Shown: one piece after another, positions 32,430 to 42,375 of the stretch
Position numbering within the stretch: the first letter of the stretch is position 1
Layout of the letters: each line of letters starts with the position of its first letter
Position numbers and translations under genes: made by a program
The notes under the pieces: model-generated
Seen by the model: the letters and a program-made list of their open reading frames with translations, nothing else
What the model was told of the DNA's origin: nothing
Database searches by the model: none
NCBI RefSeq assembly: GCF_000568255.1
Contig: NZ_KK037166.1
Span: 7,922,695 to 7,965,069 of the forward strand
From: Kutzneria sp. 744
GTDB taxonomy: Bacteria > Actinomycetota > Actinomycetes > Mycobacteriales > Pseudonocardiaceae
Direction of reading: 5' to 3'
DNA: 42,375 bases

Positions 32430-32882
32430 CTAACAGCGCTTGAGCTTCTTTAGAAGCGCAGCCGCCTCCGCGTCTTCGGCACGCGGGATTCGCACCGGCC
32501 AGCCTCTGGGGCCGCGCACGGTCTTCGGTCTGGTCTCCTGCCACTCGATGCCTATCCGAGCCTGTTCGGCCTTCAGGACGAGGAAGGAGAGGATGGTGCG
32601 CAGGAATGCGGCGGCTGGATCATTATTGACCTGCCAGTTGAGCTTGTTTCTTTCCGTGGCGGTGATCTGGCGAGAGACGGCTCCCCCGAACCGAGTCTGC
32701 AACTGCTCCAAGATCATTAGGGAGCAGGGTGTCTTGTTCTGGGTGAGCTGAACCCTGAGCTGGTACCACACCGTGCCGGCCGTGTATATCCCGATGCAGC
32801 CTTCACCGTCGAAGAATCCGGCGATGTAGGCATCCGACAGCAGTGTCGAGCCAGGCTCGGGTTGGGTGCGTGTTGTAGTCAC
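32430..32882 (-). CDS. single-motif LAGLIDADG homing-endonuclease-like protein
   Basis: 150 aa from GTG 32882. DAYIAGFFDGEGCIGIY (17-33) is a LAGLIDADG helix with its catalytic acidic residues. WYQLRVQLTQNKTPCSLMIL, then LQTRFGGAVSRQ and LNWQVNNDPAAAFLRTI, match the alpha-beta-beta-alpha order of monomer-type LAGLIDADG domains that dimerise. The Lys/Arg-rich C-terminus may contact DNA. It is free-standing, not in an intron or intein that I can see. It starts 48 bases after the rtcB stop, and its start lies in a hairpin (32874-32891). Its base composition is lower in GC than its neighbours, suggesting transfer. Active mobility or domestication as a regulator cannot be told apart. Confidence 0.75.
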   Translation of the reverse strand: MTTTRTQPEPGSTLLSDAYIAGFFDGEGCIGIYTAGTVWYQLRVQLTQNKTPCSLMILEQLQTRFGGAVSRQITATERNKLNWQVNNDPAAAFLRTILSFLVLKAEQARIGIEWQETRPKTVRGPRGWPVRIPRAEDAEAAALLKKLKRC

Positions 32883-32891
32883 CCGACTACA
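32874..32891. promoter_or_regulatory. hairpin over the start codon of the LAGLIDADG gene
   Basis: Arms TGTAGTC and GACTACA separated by 4 bases; the GTG start (32880-32882) lies at the base of the loop. This could limit translation or serve as a binding site. Confidence 0.4.
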
Positions 32892-32929
32892 TCTACTCCG
32901 AGGGTCTGACACTTTGACCCGCCAGTAGG

Positions 32930-34108
32930 TCAGCCCTTCACGCAGATGACCTGCTTCAACTTGGCCACGACCTCGACCAGATCCGTCTGGTCCGCGATGA
33001 CCTGGTCGACGTCCTTGTAAGCGGACGGAATCTCGTCGATGACGCCGGTGTCCTTGCGGCACTCGACGCCCTTGGTCTGCTCGATGAGGTCCGTGCGCTT
33101 GAACATCTTGCGCGCCTTGGTGCGGGACATCCGGCGGCCGGCGCCGTGCGACGCCGACTCGAAGGAGTCCGGGTTGCCCAGGCCGCGCACGATGTAGGAG
33201 CCGGTGCCCATGGAACCCGGGATGATGCCCAGATCCCCGTTGCCGGCCCGGATCGCGCCCTTGCGGGTGACCAGCACGTCCTCGCCGAAGTGCTTCTCCT
33301 CCGCCACGTAGTTGTGGTGGCAGCTGATCGGCTCGTCGAAGCGGATGTGCTTGTACCGCTTGCGCAGCACGTCGCTGATCAGGCGCAGCATGACGGAGCG
33401 GTTGCGCCGCGCGTACTCCTGCGCCCAGTACAGGTCGTGTCGGTAGGACGCCATCTCCGGCGTGCCGGCCAGGAACACGGCCAGCTCGCGGTCCGGCAGC
33501 TCCTCGTTGTGGGCCAGCGTGCGGGCCACCCCGATGTGGTGCTGCGCCAGCTCGTTGCCGATGTTGCGGGAGCCGGAGTGCAGCATCACCCAGACCCGCT
33601 TGGACGTGTCCAGGCAGACCTCGATGAAGTGGTTCCCACCGCCCAGCGTGCCGAGCTGGTTGACCGCACGCTCCGCGCGCGCCTTCACCGTCGGTGTCAG
33701 GTCCTCGAACCGGGCCCAGAACTGCTTCCAGTCGCCCGCGTCCCGCTCCCCGAACGCCGGCTCCTTGTGCGCGCCGAACCCGACCGGCACCGCCTTCTCG
33801 ATCTCCGACCGGATGCCCGCCAGGTCGCCGGGCAGGTCGTTGGCCGTCAACGAGGTCCGCACCGCCGTCATGCCGCAGCCGATGTCCACCCCCACCGCCG
33901 CCGGCGACACCGCGTCCTTCATCGCGATCACCGAGCCCACGGTCGCCCCCTTGCCCAGGTGGACGTCCGGCATCACGGCGACGTGCTTGACCACCCAGGG
34001 CAGGGCCGAGATGTTGCGCAGCTGCTGCAGAGCGGCGGGCTCGACCTCGTCGACCCGCGTCCACATCTTGATGTCCACGTGCTTCCCGGGCACGGTCGTC
34101 ATCGCCAT
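32930..34108 (-). CDS. rtcB: RNA-splicing/repair ligase RtcB
   Basis: 392 aa, full length for the bacterial RtcB2-like branch. Metal and catalytic motifs are complete: VGVDIGCGM (Asp75, Cys78), LGGGNHF (His160), HSGSRNIG (177-184), SCHHNYV (263-266) and ASHGAGRRMSR, in which His321 should form the GMP adduct; the C-terminus ends ICVKG. It joins 2',3'-cyclic phosphate (or 3'-P) and 5'-OH RNA ends using GTP and Mn2+. The start is MAMTTVPG; no strong ribosome-binding site is seen and ATG 34102 is an alternative. There is no archease gene in the window. A HEPN-like gene is upstream and a LAGLIDADG gene downstream, all on this strand. The leader holds a G-tract array. Confidence 0.95.
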   Translation of the reverse strand: MAMTTVPGKHVDIKMWTRVDEVEPAALQQLRNISALPWVVKHVAVMPDVHLGKGATVGSVIAMKDAVSPAAVGVDIGCGMTAVRTSLTANDLPGDLAGIRSEIEKAVPVGFGAHKEPAFGERDAGDWKQFWARFEDLTPTVKARAERAVNQLGTLGGGNHFIEVCLDTSKRVWVMLHSGSRNIGNELAQHHIGVARTLAHNEELPDRELAVFLAGTPEMASYRHDLYWAQEYARRNRSVMLRLISDVLRKRYKHIRFDEPISCHHNYVAEEKHFGEDVLVTRKGAIRAGNGDLGIIPGSMGTGSYIVRGLGNPDSFESASHGAGRRMSRTKARKMFKRTDLIEQTKGVECRKDTGVIDEIPSAYKDVDQVIADQTDLVEVVAKLKQVICVKG

Positions 34109-34145
34109 GCCGCACAGGCTAGGACGATAGGAGCCGGAACGCGAT

Positions 34146-34157
34146 CGAGTTAACTCG
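34146..34157. promoter_or_regulatory. CGAGTTAACTCG palindrome upstream of rtcB
   Basis: Perfect 12-bp palindrome about 38 bp before the rtcB start, in a position suitable for an operator over the promoter. No cognate regulator is recognised. Confidence 0.35.
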
Positions 34158-34227
34158 CAGAGCCCTCGACCTTGCCAGGCCGAGCTTTGCCAGTGTTGTC
34201 AACGAGATTCTCGAACCAGCTATTCTT

Positions 34228-34279
34228 CCCCGCCCCCCGCCCCCCGCCCCCCGCCCCCCGCCCCCCGCCCCCCGCCCCC
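34228..34279. repeat. 7-bp tandem repeat (CCCCCCG)n, G-quadruplex-prone
   Basis: Seven G residues at exact 7-base intervals (34232 to 34274) separate C-runs of 4-6, i.e. (GGGGGGC)n on the minus strand. That strand is the sense strand of rtcB, so a transcript starting upstream would carry consecutive G-tracts about 120-170 bases before the start codon. Such arrays fold into G-quadruplexes and are prone to slippage and sequencing error. Confidence 0.9.
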
Positions 34280-34297
34280 TTCCACAGAGGATCGTCA

Positions 34298-34309
34298 GAA
34301 ACCGGTTTC
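34298..34309. promoter_or_regulatory. GAAACCGGTTTC palindrome
   Basis: Perfect 12-bp palindrome 20 bp beyond the G-tract array, between the HEPN-like gene stop and rtcB. It may be an operator of rtcB or a small terminator element; the function is unknown. Confidence 0.3.
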
Positions 34310-34363
34310 ACGACAACGAAGAACACCGCGGCGTCAGAGCGGACGACATGAGGGACCAGGCCG

Positions 34364-35254
34364 TCAGGCGAGCCAAGACGGCGGCTGACCCGGGTCGACG
34401 AGAACGATCTTCTCCGGCGCTTCTTCCAGGTGGCCATGCAGGTTCTGGCCCGGACGATCCCGAAATGTCACGATGAGATCGCAGTAGAGGCTGCCCTGCC
34501 AGGGTGTCCGGGTCCGGATGTACGGCATGTCAAGCAGATACCCGCTGCCGTCCGATTCGGGATCCACGATCACGGTGAGTTCCGGGATCGACTCGATCGG
34601 CGTGCCAGTACCCGGCAAAGCAACCTTGTGGAGCGCTTTCAGCGTGGAGAACTGCGCACTCAGGTCAGCAACAGTGCGTAGGTCTGAGCGCTGGTGATCG
34701 GCCGCCTCGGCAAGCCTTAGCACAGCATGCACAAAAGCTTCCTGCTCCGCCGCTGACATCGGGCGGAGCTTCCCACCCTTGGAGTCACGGCCGATGAGTG
34801 TGTCGGCGCCGTCCAGATGGACCCTTCGGTGCACCAAGCTGTCACGTAGGTCAGCTGTTTGGTCGTAGGTGAGCGCGACCGCCTGCCACACATCCTGTGG
34901 CAGGAACGCTGGGGCACCGACGAAGTCCCTGGCGAGCTTCCGCTTGTGTTTGATGCTGAATCCCCGAGACTGATCAGGCTGCTCCCCGACTTGCCGGAAC
35001 GCCTCTTCGAGGAAGAGATCGAGAACCTTCCACGCGGCGCCGATCAGCAGCGGACGGATGCGTAGCAGTCCGACGCAACTCTCAGCCGACGGGCCGAGGA
35101 AATCCACGACCGAGACTGCGGCGTGTATTTTGCCCGTGGCGATATCCAGCGTGGCCCGGGCGTCACCCGAGCCCCGAGTTGGGACCAGCGGTGCCGCACG
35201 CTGGAGTAGATCAAGCTCCAGTGCTGCGTCCGTCTTGAAGTCGGTCCAGCTCAT
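34364..35254 (-). CDS. HEPN-like hypothetical protein
   Basis: 296 aa, no signal peptide or membrane segment. I do not recognise a named family. The helical middle (about 60-190) contains AAWKVLDLFLEEAF (74-87), IKHKRKLARDF and DQTADLRDSLVHRRVHLD, where R137-D-S-L-V-H142 fits the R-polar-x3-H form of HEPN RNase active sites. The C-terminal 90 residues are beta-rich (PELTVIVDPE, LYCDLIVTFRD) and may bind a ligand or partner. HEPN proteins are often toxins or RNA-cutting defence effectors. This gene precedes rtcB by 255 bp on the same strand, so a link between RNA cutting and sealing is possible but speculative. Its codon use is less GC-biased than its neighbours. Start ATG 35254. Confidence 0.6.
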   Translation of the reverse strand: MSWTDFKTDAALELDLLQRAAPLVPTRGSGDARATLDIATGKIHAAVSVVDFLGPSAESCVGLLRIRPLLIGAAWKVLDLFLEEAFRQVGEQPDQSRGFSIKHKRKLARDFVGAPAFLPQDVWQAVALTYDQTADLRDSLVHRRVHLDGADTLIGRDSKGGKLRPMSAAEQEAFVHAVLRLAEAADHQRSDLRTVADLSAQFSTLKALHKVALPGTGTPIESIPELTVIVDPESDGSGYLLDMPYIRTRTPWQGSLYCDLIVTFRDRPGQNLHGHLEEAPEKIVLVDPGQPPSWLA

Positions 35255-35358
35255 CCTGCCACCTTACGTTTCGTATCACTCCGTTGATGGCAGGCGGTAG
35301 TCGGCGCACGTCCAACCGTGGGAAAGTCCTTGCTGCACAAAATCATTGCCTGCTGGAA

Positions 35359-35396
35359 AGCCGCGTGGTCGACCCGGGAAGGATCGGCCACGCGGC
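35359..35396 (-). terminator. hairpin after the subtilase gene
   Basis: Arms AGCCGCGTGG and CCACGCGGCT pair perfectly (10 bp) around an 19-base spacer, 11 bases after the stop of the minus-strand protease gene; CTTTCC follows on that strand. The rest of 35255-35406 has no gene. Confidence 0.6.
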
Positions 35397-35406
35397 TCGC
35401 GTACGG

Positions 35407-38580
<3,174 letters not shown>

Positions 38581-38774
38581 AGTACCTCCCGGTGAGCAGG
38601 GTTTGCCGGAACGTAATGGGCCGGTCATGGGATCCACAAGCGCCGTCCGGGCTACTCTCCACAACTTGTTTTAACTCTTGTAGAAAGTGGTTGATTTTCT
38701 GGCCGCCACGGTGGGCCCGGAGCGGGCATTCACATGTTCTTGACACGGCAACGGTGTGCGATCAAGGTGTCCGC

Positions 38775-40076
38775 ATGAGTGACAGTGACGTGGCTCTCAT
38801 CCGCACCCAGCGGCTGCGCGCCGCGGTCGCCAGCACCATCGGCACATCCATCGAGTGGTACGACTTCTTCCTCTACAACACGGCTGCGGCGCTGATCTTC
38901 CCGCACTTGTTCTTCCCCGGCGGCACCCCGTTCGCGGGGACGCTGGCCGCGTTCGGCACCCAGTTCGTCGGCTTCGCGGCGCGGCCGATCGGCGCAGCGC
39001 TGTTCGGCCACTTCGGCGACCGGATCGGCCGTCGGGGCACGCTGATCGGCACCCTGCTCACGATGGGCATCGGCACGCTGCTGATCGGCTGCCTGCCCAC
39101 GGCCGCGTCGATCGGCGTCGCGGCGCCGGTGCTGCTGACGCTTCTGCGCATCGTGCAGGGCGTCGGCGTCGGCGGCGAGTGGGGCGGCTCGGTGCTGCTG
39201 GCCATGGAGTGGGGCGACCAGCGCAAGCGCGGCCTGATGGCCAGCCTGCCGCAGTTGGGTGTGCCGATCGGCCTGCTGCTGTCGACCGGTGTGGTGCGGC
39301 TGATCTCCAGCTGGACCGGCGACGGGTTCCTGGACTGGGCCTGGCGGATCCCGTTCCTGCTCAGCGTGGTGCTCATCGGGATCGGGCTCTACGTCCGGCT
39401 GCGGGTGCTGGAGTCGCCGCAGTTCGAGAGCGTGGTGGCCAAGGCGGCCGTGGTGCGCCAACCGGTCTGGCGCGCGATCGTGGACCACCCGCGGGAGGTC
39501 CTGAGCTCCGCGTTCCTGCGGATGGCCGAGCAGGCGCCGTTCTACCTGTTCACGAACTTCGTGCTGACCTACGGCACCAAGCAGCTCAAGCTGAATCAGG
39601 ACGATCTGCTGGGCTACACCCTGATCGCCGCCGCGGCCGGCGTGGTGTGCGTGCCGCTGTTCGGCTGGCTGTCCGACCGCATCGGCCGAAAACTCATGTA
39701 CGGCATAGGGATCGGCTGCGTCGGCCTGTTCGCGTTCCCGTACTTCGGGCTGCTGGACACCAAAGTCACCGGCCTGGTGCTGCTGGCCATCGTGGTTTCC
39801 CTGGTGTTCCACGCCATGCAGTACGGCCCGCAGGCGGCGCTGATCGCGGAGTCCTTCGGCGCCAACGTGCGGTACTCCGGCGCCGGCCTCGGCTACCAGC
39901 TGGCGTCGGTGATCGCCGGCGGCCCGGCGCCCCTGATCGCAACGGCGATCCTGGCCAGCACCGCGTCCAGCACGTGGATCAGCATCTACATCGTCGGCTG
40001 TGCCGTGGTGGCGTTCGCGGGCCTGTTCGCGCTGCCGAAGCGGGCGCCGGAGCAAGAGCCGGCGCCCGCCGCATAG
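38775..40076 (+). CDS. MFS transporter, metabolite:H+ symporter (MHS) type
   Basis: 433 aa from ATG 38775 (weak AAGGTG upstream; TTGACA at 38740-38745 may be its -35). The MHS signature STIGTSIEWYDFFLYNTAAA is at the N-terminus, with loop 2-3 motif GHFGDRIGRRGTL, VQGVGVGGEWGGSVLLAMEW in TM5 and the later copy GWLSDRIGRKLMYG. Twelve membrane segments. MHS members import alpha-ketoglutarate, citrate, shikimate, betaine and other organic acids. It converges, with a 3-base gap between stops, on aldehyde dehydrogenase and uronate dehydrogenase genes, so uptake of an acid sugar or of its breakdown product is a fair guess. Confidence 0.88.
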   Translation: MSDSDVALIRTQRLRAAVASTIGTSIEWYDFFLYNTAAALIFPHLFFPGGTPFAGTLAAFGTQFVGFAARPIGAALFGHFGDRIGRRGTLIGTLLTMGIGTLLIGCLPTAASIGVAAPVLLTLLRIVQGVGVGGEWGGSVLLAMEWGDQRKRGLMASLPQLGVPIGLLLSTGVVRLISSWTGDGFLDWAWRIPFLLSVVLIGIGLYVRLRVLESPQFESVVAKAAVVRQPVWRAIVDHPREVLSSAFLRMAEQAPFYLFTNFVLTYGTKQLKLNQDDLLGYTLIAAAAGVVCVPLFGWLSDRIGRKLMYGIGIGCVGLFAFPYFGLLDTKVTGLVLLAIVVSLVFHAMQYGPQAALIAESFGANVRYSGAGLGYQLASVIAGGPAPLIATAILASTASSTWISIYIVGCAVVAFAGLFALPKRAPEQEPAPAA

Positions 40077-40079
40077 CAG

Positions 40080-41554
40080 CTACTTGGTGCCCAGCACGCC
40101 GTCGAAGCGGCGGGGGATGCCGAGCGGGTTGCCGGCCTGGAGCTCCGGCGGGAGCAGCTCCTCGGGCCAGCTCTGGTACGACACCGGCACCAGCCAGCGC
40201 CGAATCGCCGTGGAGCCGACGGAGGTGAACAGCGCGTTGGTCGTGGCCGGCCACGGGCCGCCGTGCTGCATGCCCCACGCCACGGCCACGCCGGTCGGCC
40301 AGGCGTTGAAGATCAGCCGCCCGGCGACGGCCTGCAGGGCCCCGCCGATCCGGCCGGCCAGCGCGTGCTCGTCGGAAGAGGCGTGCACGGTGGCGGTCAG
40401 CGACCCCGGCAGCTGGGGCAGAACGTCCAGCAGCTCCTCGGGATCGGTGTAGGTGACGACCACACCGGCCGGCCCGAAGTGCTCCTCGGACAGGGTGCCC
40501 AGGTTGGCGGCGAAGGTCTTCAGCTCGGTGGTGAACAGCTTCGGCGCCACGGAGAAGCCCTCGGCCGGGTCACCGCCCGTCGCCGCCAGCTCGACGAGGT
40601 CGCCGGCGGCCAGCGAGTCGACCCCGGACTGGTAGCCCTGCTGCATGCGCTCGTTCAGCATCGGGCCGCCGCTGGACGCCGACACCGCCGCGGCCAGCGC
40701 CTCGACCATGGACGCCGGCGCGAAGATCAGGCCCGGGTTGGTGCAGAACTGGCCCACGCCGAGGGTCAGCGACCCGGCGAAGCCGGTGGCGGTCTCCGGG
40801 GTCGCCGCGCCCGGCAGGATCACCGTCGGGTTGACACTTCCCAGCTCGCCGTAGAACGGGATCGGGTCGGGACGGCCACTGGCCAGGTCGAACAGGGCCC
40901 GCCCACCGCCGGTGGACCCGGTGAAACCGACGGCCTTGACCGACGAGTGCTGGACGAGCCGGGGCCCGGCTTCCAGCCCGTGCACGATGCCGAACACGCC
41001 CTCGGGCAGCGCCGCGGCGACGATCCGGGCCGTCTCGGCCGAGGTCGTCGGGTGCGACGGGTGCGCCTTGACGATCACCGGCGACCCGGCGGCCAGCGCC
41101 GAGGCGGTGTCGCCACCGGCGACGGAGAAGGCGAACGGGAAGTTGCTCGCGGCGAACACGCCGACGACGCCGATCGGCCGCAGGATGCGGCGCAGCTCGG
41201 GCCGCGGCGGCACGGTGGTGGCGTCCGCGGTGTCGAGGGTGGCTTCGAGGTAGCTGCCCTCGCGCAGCACGGAAGCGAACAGCCGCAACTGGTTCGTGGT
41301 CCGCTTCAGCTCGCCCGACAGGCGGGGGGTGCCCAGCGCGGTCTCACTGTCCGCAGTGGACACCAGCAGCTCGGATTCCGCGTCCAGCGCGTCGGCGACC
41401 CGCTCCAGCGCCTCGGCCCGCTCGGCCGAAGTCGTCGCCGACCAACCGGAAGCGACTGCCTTGGCGACGATCGCGTCCAGCTCCGTGTCCGAAGTGGACG
41501 GAATCGCCGGGCCGAAAGCTTCCCCGGTGCGAGGGTTGTACCCTTGCACAGCGG

Positions 41555-41558
<4 letters not shown>
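40080..41558 (-). CDS. aldehyde dehydrogenase, alpha-ketoglutaric-semialdehyde type
   Basis: 492 aa from ATG 41558 with AAGGAGG upstream. Aldehyde dehydrogenase fold: RPIGVVGVFAASNFPFAF, VIVKAHPSHPTTS, VGFTGSTGGGRALFDLA (cofactor), PFYGELGSVNPTVILP (general base Glu238) and LGVGQFCTNPG with catalytic Cys272. FGPAGVVVTY and WPTGVAVAWGMQHGGPWPATTN near the end are typical of NADP-dependent 2,5-dioxovalerate dehydrogenases. It would oxidise alpha-ketoglutaric semialdehyde to alpha-ketoglutarate, the last step of oxidative uronate, glucarate or pentose breakdown. ATG overlaps the stop of the uronate dehydrogenase gene (4 bases), so the two are translationally coupled. Confidence 0.9.

Positions 41559-42375
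<817 letters not shown>

Noticed and set aside
32930-34108. Intein or intron inside rtcB
   Set aside because: The protein is continuous from start to ICVKG with normal motif spacing; the LAGLIDADG frame is outside it.
34150-34437. Small minus-strand frame through the G-tract repeat
   Set aside because: Its GAGGGGRGAGGGG section is the translated repeat and its first third overlaps the HEPN-like gene in another frame; no ribosome-binding site.

Overview
The window is very GC-rich. Its actinobacterial marks are a SARP/AfsR-type regulator, actinobacterial NB-ARC proteins, secreted glycoside hydrolases with Thr-rich linkers, many GTG starts and DasR-like palindromes. The best guess is a filamentous actinomycete, perhaps Pseudonocardiales; that placement is inferred, not proven. 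I saw no rRNA, tRNA, CRISPR array, transposase or plasmid/phage core.

Layout. (1) 1-1364: end of an FAD amine oxidase coupled to a phosphonatase-like HAD hydrolase, probably phosphonate catabolism. (2) 1357-6721: divergent pair, a SARP/NB-ARC/TPR regulator (frameshifted in this sequence) and an 845-aa fusion of an NB-ARC ATPase to a membrane-spanning KAP-family P-loop NTPase. This fusion is the most unusual protein here and resembles an NLR/STAND-type sensor-effector. (3) 6726-9643: TetR regulator, macrolide-type glycosyltransferase with twin operators, and a P450-like protein without the haem cysteine, which recalls EryCII/DesVIII glycosyltransferase helpers. (4) 9636-13234: NmrA/MarR divergent pair, SGNH hydrolase, AAHS-type transporter. 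(5) 13335-28935: secreted-enzyme region with an S53/S8-like protease, two GH18 chitinases sharing a duplicated two-module chitin-binding tail and a promoter with two DasR-like boxes, a GH27 alpha-galactosidase, an Lrp/decarboxylase pair, a GH78 rhamnosidase-like enzyme flanked by 64-bp imperfect direct repeats, an aminoglycoside-phosphotransferase-like gene and a GH8 enzyme. (6) 29145-32404: Tat-exported phospholipase-C-like phosphoesterase ending in a broken YVTN blade, an AT-richer gap, a YVTN propeller protein and a histidine phosphatase. (7) 32430-35254 (all minus): HEPN-like protein, RtcB RNA ligase with a G-tract leader, and a small LAGLIDADG protein. (8) 35407-42375: large secreted subtilase, MHS-family transporter, and an aldehyde dehydrogenase/uronate dehydrogenase pair that fits oxidative uronate catabolism.

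Several genes carry single-base frameshifts (3795-3798, 8875-8877, about 30725, possibly about 27520). These may be real decay or base-calling errors. Everything here was read by eye, with no database search. Family calls rest on motifs; functions of novel arrangements are inference.
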